This document shows positions 34,152 to 46,900 of a DNA stretch of 64,000 nt, piece by piece. The number at the start of each line of letters is the position of its first letter. The stretch's first letter is position 1. The notes beneath the pieces are model-generated. The model was given only the letters and a program-made list of their open reading frames with translations. It was not told the DNA's origin and did not search any database. This stretch comes from Macropodus opercularis (taxonomy: Eukaryota > Chordata > Actinopteri > Anabantiformes > Osphronemidae). Position numbers and translations under genes: made by a program. The stretch covers positions 18,256,001-18,320,000 of the forward strand of contig CM061098.1 in NCBI GenBank assembly GCA_030770545.1, written 5' to 3'.

Positions 34152-34156
34152 CTGAG
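34152..34156 (+). repeat. Target-site duplication, right
   Basis: CTGAG, identical to 31250-31254. Confidence 0.85.
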
Positions 34157-36567
34157 AGCAGCATCTCCTAAACGATAGCTCTCAAGAAAACTAGGCGCTA
34201 ATTAATTGCTCAGGTTTGTTCCAAGCAAATACTAGATTTGTTGGGATTTTCCTAAATCTAAATAAAAAAGAGCTTAACTAGCCAGTGCAACTCGCTGAGT
34301 TGAGGTGTTTTGAGACAATACTCTGTTGTAGTCAAACTCTGCCAGTGGCATCTCAGTAGCTTAGATCTGAGAAACAAATGGAGCAATTTCAGTGGTTAGA
34401 ATAGAACTGGCACAAGGCGGAGAGAAGCCCAGAAGCTCTGCTGCTGTTCCGATGTTTAGAGAAGCTTAACATGTCTAGAAGAAGCAGTCAAGATAAGATA
34501 CAAGTACTATTCTCCACATTCCTGCGTGTCACTCTGTACAGTGAGTCAAAGTTTACATCTCAGTGTCTCAGTCATCATTTAACTATGGGAGTCGTCTGCA
34601 TCAGGAAAGGTTTTACAGAATCCTAGTTATTAGAATGTGGATGCAGTGTATATCACAGGAATAACTGAGGACACACTTTCTCTCATGTATTCATTTCTCT
34701 CTTCAGCTCTTCTCTCACATACTGTACTCACACACAAGAAAATCTGAGCCTGTGTTGCACATCACAGCATTTTAACCTAGTAAGCTCATTCAATATGCAA
34801 GAGAAATTATGATCTCTAACCATGGGCAACACAATTAAAATGGTTTGGGATCTAACAATGTTGGGTACAAAAAGCTAAAAAATTGACACTTTAAGGCTTT
34901 TCACTGACGACTGGGATTCAAGGGCAAAGCACAACTAAGCACATCATGCTTTAGAAACACAAATGGGAGAGTTCTGCAGTGAAATAAGTGTTTGCATAAG
35001 CCACCTTTCTGATTCTTCTGGACATCCCTGTATTACCAGTTAAACTATTTACTGTCCTGACCTTAGGTGTCCGTTAGACTTTTCAAACCACAGGTTAAAA
35101 CTGATGTTTGCTTGGCTAAAGCCTTCTTTGCCTTCTTTATACTTTAGAGTTCTCTGCATATCTTAAGTGAAACTGGAAAAGACCACTAGAATGAGTGGTT
35201 TTGATTCTTAAGAAGGTTTCAGCTGCATCGTGCTGACCTCTGTGTGAACCCGTTGAACCTCCATAACAACCAACAGATGCGAACATTTTAAATGATTGAA
35301 GCGTTTGCGTGATTGAACAGCAACCAATGGTGAGGCTTCCTCTGTGTCCTTGTCAGGGTCCATGTTGTCTCTTGTGTCCAAACTGTCCACTTTTGATGGT
35401 CAGAGTTGCCTGAGTAAGTCTCATAAATGCTCCTGATAACAGGAGTAACAGTAACAGGGTTCGACTCGATCACATACACAGGCTGATGGCTTGTACTCGT
35501 CCATCTCTAACAGGGTCTCATCCACAAATGGACAGTCTGGGGTTTTCAGTTGTGCGGATACTGTGTGTGGACGCAATTGTTGACTGGTTAATACCTAATC
35601 TGATATTTTCTTATTGCACTGATGTCACATTACCTTAACGTTCAACGTGACATAAAGCATATTGTAATTATACTGAGAAAGATGTAATTAAAATTGTGGG
35701 CTTGATTTTAGTTTATCATTAAATACTTATCTTGCTCTAATCCTCCAATTATTACTGGTGATTTGTTCCTAATTTGTACATGATTACAAGTGATTACTGC
35801 CCAATCATGGTTTGATTATTTTGTGCACTAATTTGTTTTTCAGATTAATTGTTTAAATAGGTTTTTTATTAATTTCTAACTGTTGAAGTTTTTGTCACTT
35901 CACAGATGGATTATTGGGCATCCATTTGATTTACTTTAATCATATGTTTGACATTTTGAATTTGAGGTAATTATGTGTTTCTGCTCGTTTCATATTTCCC
36001 ATCACTACATATGGTGACTATAGAGCTAGCGAAGCAAAACTGTCACTGCTGGTTGGTCTTTGAGTGTTGATGCCTGAAAATGCCTCCAATTAAAACTATT
36101 CCAGGTCTGAGTTCCAGTTGAATGTTTTATTAAATGTAACTCTGACTGTTGTTTATGCCAGCTAAAGAAAGTCGTCATGCTTTATTTGCAACTGAGCCAA
36201 CTGACGATGTGTGATGTGAACAGTGATGCTTCACCAGCCAAACAGACAAGATAAAAAAACACAGAAGAAAGAAGCAGGAAGAGAATTAAAGACTGAAAAA
36301 GTTAAACTTCTCGCTTCTTCATCGTTAAGTTCAGTTTACAAATGGCCTCATGAGCGAGGGAGAAAGGGGAGAAGTTAAAGATGAGAGTGACGGCAGATGT
36401 AAATGAGAGGAGAGGTTTGAGAGAAACAACAGTGTAGTTTAACAGCTGAGGCAGCGATTAGAGGCAAACGAAGGAAAAACCCAGGACGAAACAGGACAGA
36501 CTTAAGCAGACTGAAGGTGTTCAGATCCCGTCTGTTCTCTAATGTCGTCCCTGTTGTCTACTTTTCA
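34157..36567. other. Unannotated sequence with an AT-rich TAAT-dense block
   Basis: No gene recognised. 35560-35990 is unusually AT-rich, free of repeats I recognise, and dense in ATTA/TAAT cores. It could be a conserved non-coding element, but conservation cannot be judged from one sequence. Confidence 0.45.
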
Positions 36568-36823
36568 GGCGGCAGTGGCTCAGAGGTAGAGCTGTCGCCC
36601 ACCAATCGTAGGATCGGTGGTTCGATTTCTGGCTTCCCCCAGTCATGTGCCGAAGTGTCCCTGGGCAAGACACTGAACCGCAAGTTGCCCCCGGTGTGTC
36701 AGCTTAAGCTGCATAGCAGCTCTGCCACCGGTGTGTGAATGGGTGAATGTGACGCAGTGTCAAAGCGCTTTGAGTACCAATAGGTAGAAAAGCGCTATAC
36801 AAATGCAGAACATTTACCATTTT
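36568..36823 (+). mobile_element. tRNA-derived SINE, fairly complete copy
   Basis: A tRNA-like head has an A box TGGCTCAGAGGTAGAGC and a B box GGTTCGATTTC, the internal RNA polymerase III promoter. The body has GTCCCTGGGCAAGACACTGA and TTGCCCCCGGTG, and the tail is AAAAGCGCTATACAAATGCA with CATTTACCATTT. This is a common teleost SINE type, about 256 bp here. Further decayed copies are at 37050-37215 and 53473-53630. A clear target-site duplication was not seen. I do not assign a family name. Confidence 0.85.
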
Positions 36824-37049
36824 CTCTTCTCTGCCCGTTGGCCTGTCAAATAAATGAAACTGTCACTGAGGTTCGGTTCCCTGTTGAGTCTCATCCACAC
36901 TAAACTTATATCTTAGCTATGTGGAAGACAGTTAACCAGTCGCTGTAAACAAAACAGCCCTGGAGTTAGCAGAGGAAGCAGCTTCATGAACTGTAGCCAG
37001 GGACGAGCTGAGTATTCAGTGGGGTACAGTGGAAAGCGTTGAGGTGCGG

Positions 37050-37215
37050 TGTTCTCCGAGGTACAGCGGTCGCCCTCCCATCAACGGTGGTTCGATTCCT
37101 GGCTTCCAGTCATGTGCTCAAGTGTTTTTGGGCAACACACTGAACCCCAAGTCCACCAGTGTCTGAGGTTGTGAATGAGAAGTAGCACCACTACGGTAGA
37201 AGCCTTCCTCACCAT
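37050..37215 (+). mobile_element. tRNA-derived SINE, truncated and diverged
   Basis: It shares CAGCGGTCGCCCTCCCATCA, GGTGGTTCGATTCCTGGCTT (B box), CAGTCATGTGCTCAAGTGT, GGGCAACACACTGAACC and CCACCAGTGTC blocks with the copy at 36568. The A box region is degraded and the AAGCGCTATACAAATG tail is missing. Confidence 0.75.
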
Positions 37216-38496
37216 CGTGCATTCAGAACACTCTGACCTCCATGATGTGGGCGACGACCGAGCCAGCATGAAGGTTTTTGTTCGTGCCTCTCATTAAACA
37301 ACCATCATAGAGCTCTGTACGCATGTCAACGCCCAGGTCCCACAGGCTGCCATCATACCATGCGCGCTGATCAACACAGTCTCTAATCATGGCAAGAGTA
37401 AGAGAGAATCCAGGCACCAGCGATAGGACACATGAAGTGGACGACTGGCTCCAACAGATCCCAGGAACAACCTGACAAACGACCGTACATCCTGTGTACT
37501 TAGCTTCAATTCAGCATATTTAGTTTCATTTAGTTTTTCTCCAATTCGATTTCCATTCGAGCATTTAGCCTGTAGAGGAAAGAGGTAAATGGAAAAATAC
37601 CACCACAGAGCAGGACTCTCTGAGGTCAGGGTGTTAAAATTTGCAACACGGCCACAAGTTCCCAACGGGCGATGGACCACAACCTTTCCTCTGAAGGCTG
37701 TGTAAGTGTGTTGTGTAACGCAAGGGAGGCAGAGGGACACAGGGGAAGCTTTCTAGACCCTTAACCTGCCGCACAAGGGATTCAAACTGTCTGCAGGAAA
37801 GTTTATCTGAGGTAGGATCAACAAAAACACGCCTTTACTGTAGCTGCAAAGCTTCTGAGGATCCTTTACCTCCACACGTTCCACAGCAAACAGCCTCGCA
37901 GCAGGCGAAAGCTGCCCCTGTGGGCCGATGTGAGGCTCCGGCCTCTTAAACCAGGCTTATCCAACACGATTAAACATAGCAGTTGCATAACACAAACAGC
38001 ATTTGCTACATTTGTCTTTCAACTTGCGAATGTTTTTCTCATTTCCCCTTTTTGGCCAATTACACAGAGAGAGTGGCGTCAAAGACTTTTGTGTTTCTTG
38101 CAAACCCGGTCATCTGAATTCAGCGCCAGTCGCTCCACTGTGTCCAATTTATAATTTCCATTAAAATGCTGCAGTGGAATCTCACACTGGAGGCTGTTGA
38201 AACGGATCATAATTCAATGCAACCAGCCAGTGTTTGTCAAACCGTTGTCTGTGCCTGCCATGGTAACTCATGTGAGGAAAGGATGTTCAGCCTCCCAAAG
38301 ACCGTCAAGTGGTAAAGCTGCAGTTTTTCAAAGAGTCTAATCAGTTGCAATGACCCTTTTGGGATAACGTTAATATTCACCATATGAACGTATTGACTTT
38401 AGGAATAAAGTGTTGGTGTTACAGTAGTTGGTGTAACCTGGTTTAAAGGGGTTGTTATCAGTTTTTCAACCAATATCCAAATGACAATGATCTGTC
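37216..38496. other. Unannotated sequence
   Basis: No gene or repeat recognised. Several short minus-strand frames show no motif. Confidence 0.5.
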
Positions 38497-38612
38497 TTAA
38501 CCCTCGTGGGGCCTTCGAGGGGTCAAATGGACCCCACTGTAAACTAGGAGGCGCCAAAGCTCAAAACACACACCAGGGTTGGATCGAACAGCCTTCGTGG
38601 GTGTTACAACAA
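38497..38612 (+). mobile_element. TTAA MITE, left-end fragment (copy C)
   Basis: It begins TTAACCCTCGTGGGGCCTTC and runs through GGGGTCAAATGGACCCCA, ACTGTAAACTAGGAGGCGCC and GGGTTGGATCGAACAGCC, in the order seen in copy A. It then stops before the GAACACGTGTG block. The right end is missing. The GGGGTC/GACCCC pair forms a small hairpin just inside the terminus. Confidence 0.75.
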
Positions 38613-41600
38613 ATTTGTACCTGGTTCAGTCAGTACCTGACGTCCTCTACTGAACTGGAATTAACTGGTTTTGTAGTATTACCAGATAAAGATAACCTAC
38701 ACATGCATTTTAATCAGATAAGTACTCAAAAGTGCATTGAAGCAGTTCGGTCCTGCTTCAATAAGCACATACAAATATGCTTATTCAACTTGTTACATTC
38801 ACTGACGTGGGTTTTGCTGTAAAGGAGACTTTGTCCTTGCATTTGGCATAGAGGATAACATCCGAGTACCTCCCTCACCTCCGTGTTGCTGCTCTAACTT
38901 ATCTTGCGTGTTCGCAGCGTATGTGTCTGTGTTTACTGCTCTCCTTGGTTGGACATGGTTACGGTTAGAAATGTGTGGGAGCTGAAGAAGACCTGGAGAG
39001 GGAGCAGGTGAGGGGACGCGTGCGAACAGGAAATCAAATGTTATGACAAGGTCAGGAAATGTTGTTAGAGTGCAACAAGTGAGGGCAGGTTGCTCTCACA
39101 CTTCCATCAGGTGAGATGGGAGCAGTTCTGAAAGAAGAGCAAAGGACGTGTGAACAGGCTGTTTCACATTAACAGCAGGTGAAGGGAAACTGAAAAGAAG
39201 CAAAGGACACGAAGGATGAGCCACATGCAACCACATGGAACAGTTTCCTGAAGATCCTTCCACTACTTCCATCAAGTAGAATCACACACAGTATTCAATG
39301 CATTTGCTTTGATACAACAACACTCTTGTAGTAATATCAAAAGAAATCACAGAGGAACAAGACAGAGGAAAAGAAAAGTTGATTCTTTTCTGTTTGTCTG
39401 CTACGATTTGTGAACGGAAAACAAAACCAGACTAAACTAATGTTTTGTTCTTCAGTACCCAGAGCTCTGGAGGAGAAACCAAGCTTCTAAGACAGAAGAG
39501 TCAAAAACAGGAAATAATGCAGGTTTACATCCCAGAAAAACTGAAGCTGAACTTACAGCGATTACGGTGGCGGGTTCAGACAAAGATATTCAGCTGCCCA
39601 GTCAGCGAGTTTGTGCACATTCACATGCTGAAGAATTCTCTGTAGTACGTCACAACACAGGGCAAAGGTGGAACATCTGTGTCTTCTGCACTGTTGTCTC
39701 TCTCCTGATCTGTTTCTGTGTAAGCCTTCCTCTTCTTCTTCTCCTCTCACAGTCCTCTGTCTCTTTCCTCCATGTGTCGCTGTATGTGTACGTGTGCATC
39801 ACTATGTGTGTTCTCTGTGATTAAAGGACACGTCGTCTCGTCACAGCGTGGCACAACCGCCTGCTGTCACCTGTTTCTTCCTGACTGATGATGCCAGCGG
39901 GACGGTGTGATCTGAGAAAAGCAGAAGTACTTATGTGCATATGTTTGTGTGAAAACGTCGGTGTCCAACGTGTGTGTGGACAATGAAAGAGGCCGATACA
40001 AAGTACAAACCTCTGAAGCACAACATGTGGTGAAAGAAAGTGGAGAAGAATGTGTCTCAGTCCTGGGTGGTAGTGCTGCCTGCTGTCCACGTCCTCCTCA
40101 GCTCAGAGACTAAATAAATCAGTGTTCACGTTGCAGTGAATAACTAACGTCAAAGAAAAACGTGTTTAAATTTTAAGCATTGCTATAAAACTGTATCTTT
40201 GATGCCTAATTTGGTTTATTTTCTGTTGCAGTAACCTCATGTGGGACAGGTTTGCTTCCTAACACATATCCAAGTCTTCCAAGTGTCTGGTCCTATTGTC
40301 ATGTTATTCAGCACCAGAGACCACAGGACGTGCAGATTCAGTCCCAATCACAGTGAACATGAAGCACCTTACACTGTGTTTTAAGATGAAGCTGAGGTTT
40401 ACGTGGAGGTGAAAGGTACAAACTGGCCTAAAAGCTCGCGCTTTGACCTGAACGCATAAGTATGACAGCGCTACACGTTTACAGGACAAATGAAAAGCTC
40501 GTCCAAAGTTTGAGCACATTCAAATAAAACCCTTAGAACAGGCTGCTGTTCGGTTCATTAGCAGCACATGACAGAGGACGAAGTTGGAACAATCAGCTTC
40601 ACAACATCTGACAGCTCAACATCTGGCGCATTTCACTGGGGAAGAGGTGAATCACGGGCTTCTCGTTCCACTTGTCTTGCTGCCTGCTCCAACACAACGT
40701 TCCCTCGCCTTGTTTGGTTCGGTCCCTTGTCTCTCTCACTGCTCATCTGTGTTTGTGTCACGTCATCCCTCCATTAAAGTCAGTAATTAGCAAAGGGACG
40801 TGTGCTTGGTCGTTTGTTACACAGGCCGCACGTCTGCGTTGCACACGTTGAACGTTCTTAAACGTGGACCAAACCAGTGGCTGTAGCATCTTTAGTGTCA
40901 TTTGCTGTGAGTTCTCCAATCTTTGCGTTTGTGGAAGGACTTTTGGAAAAAGTTTCGGTGATGGTTGTTGTCAAAGACCATCCTCCTCTAACCGCTCTGG
41001 GGAAAGTGGCGTTGACACCGGTGCCCTGACTACAGAATGAGCTAGAGACACGTTTCCACCTTGTTGTGTTTTTGATTGTCCAGTGTTATAAGTGAATAGC
41101 GATTACGTTGCTGAAATCGGAGTAAACACACTTAGGATGCACTCGCACATAAACAGAACCTTGAAGGACAACGACTGTCACTTGACTTCTGCAAAAAACT
41201 GCTTTAAATTGCTAACTGAGAACAAGACGGTAATAAATTAAAGAACTTTTCAGGAAGCAGTAGTGATCTTGACATAAAAATTAACTAAATGTACAATAAT
41301 AATAATTAATAGAATTTCCGTGCAGTATATTAATATTTGCTATATTTATTACTTTCAGCTGATGATATTTATGAACTTACTGGTGAAATCATGGAGATAC
41401 AGAAAAGTACAGACACTATAGAACATTTCATAACAGCACACCACCTCTGATTATCAGTGACTGGCTTTCTCTTGTGCTTGTGTTCTCATCAAAATTCATG
41501 TCAAGTAAACTATTCTTATTTATTCCTTGCAGCATCTACATAATCACCTTTGGGCATGAAATGGAAAACACACTTAATTCATTCAAACACATTCTGGTAC

Positions 41601-41898
41601 TGATCACCCGCCACGACACTAAGGCCTGGTTTAGAGTTTACAGGAGCCTTGTGATAAATCTGAGCTAAATGTACTGATGACGTGATCTACAGCTGTCAGA
41701 CAATCACAGCCTGCTACGGTTCATGGGGCTGCAGAGCTCACGCTGGCCACAGTTTAACTAGGTAGCAAAGCAACAACTCCACCATTTGTATGTTTCAGAC
41801 AGAGTTTGCCTCTTTGCTGTTTAGTAGCTGAGCTATTAACTCTCATGCATTCATCCATTCTTTCATGCCACACTTCCAGTTTCTAATCATTCAAGTTA
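38613..41898. other. Unannotated unique sequence
   Basis: No gene or recognised repeat. Short frames only. Confidence 0.55.
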
Positions 41899-41970
41899 AG
41901 TCCGTCCATCCATCCATCATCGGAGGCCTATCCAGCGACCACTGTGTGAGAGGCAGGTTCACCCTGGACA
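41899..41970 (-). repeat. Tail of a fish dispersed repeat with (CCAT)n
   Basis: GTCCGTCCATCCATCCATCA, then GCCTATCCAGC and CACCCTGGACAG, are the 3' tail blocks of a very common fish repeat, read here in minus orientation with its GGAT-rich end at the left. The rest of the same repeat lies at 42301-42425, separated by about 330 bp of unrelated AT-rich sequence. Confidence 0.6.
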
Positions 41971-42300
41971 GCCAAGCAAATTGACTTTCAGAGAATGAGT
42001 CAAGTTCTTCTGGCGTCAGTGGCAACACACAAAACAAAGGGGAGGTCAAATCATCTTTATGTGACTTTGAAGGACACTGGTTGTAGAGGATATCATTTGT
42101 TGTATGTATTGTTTATTGTTTTGCTATTATGCTATTTAAAGGTCTCAATATATTATTTATACGACGCATCTTTGGCACAAATATTTGAAAGAGAACTCAA
42201 AACATTGCTTAATTATAGCAAAAACTGGACTAATACATCCATCATCTGACCTGCTGCATCTCTATTCCAGCTGCCAGCTGACAGACCACCACCATCACTG

Positions 42301-42425
42301 AGCCACAGACAGACACACGAACGCTCACACTCTCACCCTCAGGCAATTTGGAGTCTACAGTTGAGTTGAGTGGGGAGAAGCACATGAAGGGAGACAACCC
42401 ACACAGACAGGACACCAGCAGGCCC
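42301..42425 (-). repeat. Body of the same fish dispersed repeat
   Basis: CACACTCTCACCCTCAGGCA, ATTTGGAGTCTACAGTTGA and GGAGACAACCCACACAGACA correspond to the central blocks of the repeat whose tail lies at 41899-41970. A plus-strand diverged copy is at 59230-59400. The 61-codon minus-strand frame over it is an artefact. Confidence 0.6.
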
Positions 42426-43619
42426 ATCGTATATTAGCACTATCTTCAGAGGATTTAGTATAGGTACCACCATTCTTCAAGCTCTGGGCAGGATGTGTTT
42501 AAATTAATGAGAAACGCGTCAAACCAGGTCCCCAGAGAAATGCTTTCCTCACTTTGGTGTAAGGAAATGTGTTCGGCCTACACGAATCCCTCACCGCAGC
42601 CCTATCCATCACCAGCGGGATGGATCCGAGCACAGACTACAAGCCGGGGGTTCCTACACGGGTGATGGACACGCGGCTCAGCAGCAAAGCCCTGCAAGGT
42701 TTCAGCAGATGTTTAACAGTCTGGAAAAAGAAGAATGGAAGCTGAAACGCAGACGACGTTCAGGAACAGCGCGCGGACGTTCTTACTGCTTCTGATCGCG
42801 TGGGTTTCACTCCTCTTCCTAACTAGCAGCTCGCTCGTACCTCGGCCACTGATTATAATCCTAACACCTGCCTGGAGCCGTTGTCATTTTAGACAAAACA
42901 AGAATCAAATCCTCTCTGAATCGTTTCATCATTTTTCCATTTCCAACTAATCACAAAACCTTTTTGTATTTAGAACCTTTCATCTCAAAGCATCTGTCAG
43001 ATGGCTCCAGCATTTAATCCCTCTAGACTTTCTGGCTTTGAGAGAGCAACCTAAATACATTAGGAAAGAAGCCTTTTCATCCCTTTGAGTAACACTGCAG
43101 ACATAAGTGTTAGGCTTTATTTTTGCCCGTTTCATCATTTGATGCCTGTCATTAAAGCTCTTAACAAGCATGTGTTAATGTATTCCCATTGCCTCTTGAC
43201 AGTGTAGCAGCTCTACTGATTCTGTCTGTAGTTCAGTAGAGCCCACTCCCTCTCACTGCCTCTGTACTGTAGTTGAGTACTCTGATGGTGGAGTCGACCT
43301 TCGTTAGCTCTACAATTTGATCACAGCCTTTTTTTACTTTTCACATGAATACTTATGTAACATCCCAATATGTGGGAATGCATATTGACACAGATTAGAT
43401 GAATCAACTCGTGTTATGAGGCCCGTTCCATGACAAAGACCCAAACAGCCTTGCTTTGGTTTGAATTTCTACGGAAGTGTGAGGCTCTTACACATCAACA
43501 GAGTCACATCACATTCGTCATCTAGCAGCTCGTGATTATTAAATTATGCCTGCAAAGCTTTGTGAGTGTATGAACTTTGGGATGACAATAATCTAACATG
43601 GCTCCTAAAAGGGCCAAAC
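42426..43619. other. Unannotated sequence with one exon-like segment
   Basis: No gene recognised. 42600-42698 is a 99-bp CpG-rich segment bounded by CACCGCAG and CAAG|GTTTCA, which resemble splice acceptor and donor sites. It is listed as a lead, not as a gene. Confidence 0.4.
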
Positions 43620-43905
43620 ACCAATTCCAAATAAAAGGACGTTGATCCTCTGATCCATATTTACTTGACTACACCACAAATCAAAATATCTAATGATCAA
43701 ACTGCTGACTTTATGTCTGAACATGTCTCAGAAGAGCTGGGACACCGTTTTTACCACTGTGTTACATCAGCTTTCCTGCTAATTGGTGAAGCTTTGTGGG
43801 TGGAATACTTTTCCACACTTGCTTGATGTTCGACTCGCATAATAGTTCTGGATCTGCATTGTTGTATTTTGTGATTCATAACCCGAACGCATCCCAATAC
43901 TATCA
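43620..43905 (-). mobile_element. Decayed DNA transposon fragment
   Basis: Blocks such as AGAAGAGCTGGGACACCG, TTTACCACTGTGTTACATCA, GTGAAGCTTTGTGGGTGGAA and CACTTGCTTGATGTTCG match a common teleost DNA transposon, in the part covering the C-terminus of its transposase on the minus strand. There are several stops and frame changes. I believe it belongs to the IS630/Tc1/mariner group; that assignment is from memory. Confidence 0.6.
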
Positions 43906-46900
43906 CAAACGCTGGCTTCTGAACTCTGATAACAGTCTGAATGATCCTTCAGTTCACAGGACACAAAAACAAAACCTGAGATGTGTCATGAGTCTGGATC
44001 ATGAATCAGCCTGGGTCTGATAACATGCTGGGTCTTAAATCAGACCTGGGTGTCATGGGGAGATATACATATGCATGGATACCGGCAGAGAAGTAACGCG
44101 TTACAATCGGCAACGCTCCCTTCTGTTCGTGCCCTTATTTGACCATATGTGCTCACGTCTGTAAGGAAGCATTCGAACTCTTACAGTAGCTTATGTCAAA
44201 ATGAGAAATGTTAGTTCAGCTAAACTAAGGGAGTGTTAGAGTTTCCCATAAAGTCCAAGAACATAGCATGAGCTCAAGTGGTGGGATGGTGACGCGGAAC
44301 CTCTGTAATATACGTGAACGTTTGTTAGAAACAGTTCAGTCCACTGCTAACAGAACGGTTGGAGCAGCCTATTAACTGGCGTTTGATAAGAGCCGTTCAT
44401 ATTCAGATTCCAGACTCATGTCTGCAGCTTGTCTATGTAGCAGATGACTGACACTTGTAGGAGACTACGTGACTGAGGCAGGAGCCCAGTGTAAAAGGAC
44501 AGAATTAATCATTTAGGACAATATCTCACCAACTGCTTTGCTTTGGTCCACACACACAGGCTCACACCAAGACAAACAGTCCCAGAGATGCCTTCATGAC
44601 ATATATATGGAACACGCACACGTCAAACCCTCCGTACGCGAGTCTCCAGGGTGGAGCCACTGGAAGCCCATCAGACAGGGGCCTCTCCAAACACAGACAT
44701 CGCTACTTCTACTTCAGCAGCTGTCTCACCTGACACCAAGCAGACAAACAAGCTTGCTTGATCAAATCACTGGTTCTTATCCAGCTGTGCGGGTTTGAAC
44801 CGGTCCTTCCAGAGCTTTTAAGCATCTATGTACTGTAGGCTCTGTGGACTGCTTTGTTAAACATGTCAAGATATGCACAATTGTAATATTCATGTTTTTC
44901 TTTTAGTCTGACTCGTGGTCAGAAAAGAGAGAAGCTATCCAGGTTTGAGGATGTTTGTTTTTTTGGGGTTTGAAGATAAAGTGAAATTTGGAAAAAAAAA
45001 AGTGGTTTTATTATAAAAGGAATAAAAGGGAACATTTGGACATTTTGGGAAAAACTGAAAGCAGGGAACAGTTTTAAATATTGTTACTGTACATTTAGAA
45101 GTGTGTTAGTGTTACAATATAGATGATAATCAAACTTCTAAATCACATTCGATTCGAATTGATTCATATCAATATTAAATCTTGAAATGTTCTGACAAAA
45201 TGAGAAAAATGAATATTAAAGACAAATAATGAAATGAATGATTAGATCCCTCAGATGATTAGCTATGAACACAACCGTATGTATGTATGTGATCTTTTAT
45301 TTGATTCAGAACTGACTTGCCAAAGACTCAAACCAGCAACAGATATTTATATTTGAACACAAACCAACATTTTATAAAATGACTGACTTGAAGTATTTTT
45401 TTAAATATTGCGATAGAGGACATATTGAGGTTTGACTTCTTTGAGACCTGCTTCACATTTTGTGCCTGACGGGTGACCTATAATGTTTAACTGCTGTTAA
45501 CTGTCCTTACCACCATTACTCCAGTAAGCCACAGAACACATTTGCTTGTACGTTGCACGTTGGTGAATGTGGTCATACAACTTTTTGTTTTAGTATTTTG
45601 CTGTTTTAATGAAATCACCTGTTCTCAGTGACGTAGAAGATGTTTTTGCTGTGATCCACTCAATGAAACAGTATTTTTTCATTAACAACCTAAACGTCAT
45701 TATTCTAGTAGAACATTATTAGCATTATATATTTACTGTTGTTGACACTGCACTGAACAAAGCATACAGCGTAGCATCAAATATAATCTGTTAAACCTGA
45801 AGCTCTTCAACCACGCGTCCGTTTCTGCTGCGGATGTCCTTCTGTTGGCTGGTCAGTTGGTTGACACTTTCACTGTCATCCTTCTTTTCTGTTATGTTAT
45901 CGTTGTGTTGTTGTGTATCTTTGTGAGTTTGTGTCTTTGTATAATCTGTTTCTTCCTGCATTACAGTATTTTCAGTTCCAGCTCTGCTTGTACCCGCCGC
46001 CTGCTATGCAGTGATTTCGTTATTAGATCATCATTTTCATTCATTCACCTGCAAACACGTGAGGGAATGTGTCATTACACATTATCTGATGGCGACGGTG
46101 GATCAGCTGTGAATCTACCATCATCTGAGTGTCTGAAAAGCCAGGACACATAAGTACCAACATGTTCTTTGTGTGTTTCCAATAAAGGGGCATGTCAGAC
46201 TCTCAGACCTTCGTGAGGAATTGTCCCTTGTACTTCTCCCTGAACATTTCTTGTTGATCCATGTTTGTCTAGAGACAGATGAGAGAATTCGACCCGGCCC
46301 GGATAAAGCGGAAGATGATGGAAAACAAAACGACCCCACTGTAAACTAGGGGGCTCAAAGCTCAAAGCTGGGTTATTTCCCACACACAACAACAGACCAG
46401 TCATAGATAATGTGGCACAATCCACATTTAGCAGTTCAACAGCAGTAAATAAGTAAATAAAGCAGGTCAGCTAGATGAGAATAAGTTGGTGCCTGCGTGA
46501 CTGTGTGTTAAAGTCTACTCTCACAAAGTCATCTCTCTAAGTAAAAAGATACATTCGATTTTCATGTATATAGTAAAGCATAGATTTCGTTTTTGTGCCG
46601 TTAGTCCACTCTATGAAGCCGTTGTTCATGCTTCATGGTGAACCTGACAGAAGTGATGAGGGGAAGAGGATGGAGCATGAAAAGCGGATTCATCAAATGA
46701 TTGTCTTTAACCTCTTAAACGAAACGCTCCCCACTCCCACAGCGAGTTCAGGTGGCACACGGCGTTGTTTCTGTCGCACAGCTCCCGGTAATGTGAAGGA
46801 GCGAGGGTAATGATCTGCGGTTCAGCTGCAGCTGGATGCTCTGCGGAGTCATTAGAGGGGGAGGAACAGACGCGGTAGATGGACGCGTTGTTGGTTCATC

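Larger units (their letters stand above)
31250..34156 (+). mobile_element. Young non-autonomous LTR retrotransposon (Gypsy-like), complete with TSDs
   Basis: A 5-bp direct repeat CTGAG (31250-31254 and 34152-34156) flanks two LTRs (31255-31943 and 33332-34151). Both begin TGTGACAGTCAGCCC and end GGGATTGTAACA, so they have TG...CA termini. A polypurine tract GGAGGGGGGG (33319-33328) precedes the 3' LTR. The internal 1388 bp has no protease, RT, RNase H or integrase motif and no gag I can recognise. It holds a T-rich leader, a 192-bp tandem duplication and a 38-bp minisatellite. It must have been mobilised by proteins from another element. The 5-bp TSD and the termini fit the Ty3/Gypsy superfamily; no clear tRNA primer-binding site was seen after the 5' LTR. 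The LTRs differ by about 1 percent outside indels, so the insertion is recent. Confidence 0.88.

Noticed and set aside
36568..36640. A true tRNA gene
   Set aside because: A and B boxes are present, but the sequence continues into a SINE body and tail and does not close into a tRNA cloverleaf.
45845..46153. 102-codon frame with an apparent transmembrane start
   Set aside because: It begins at TTG, which is not a normal start in this kind of genome, and its hydrophobicity comes from T-rich DNA.
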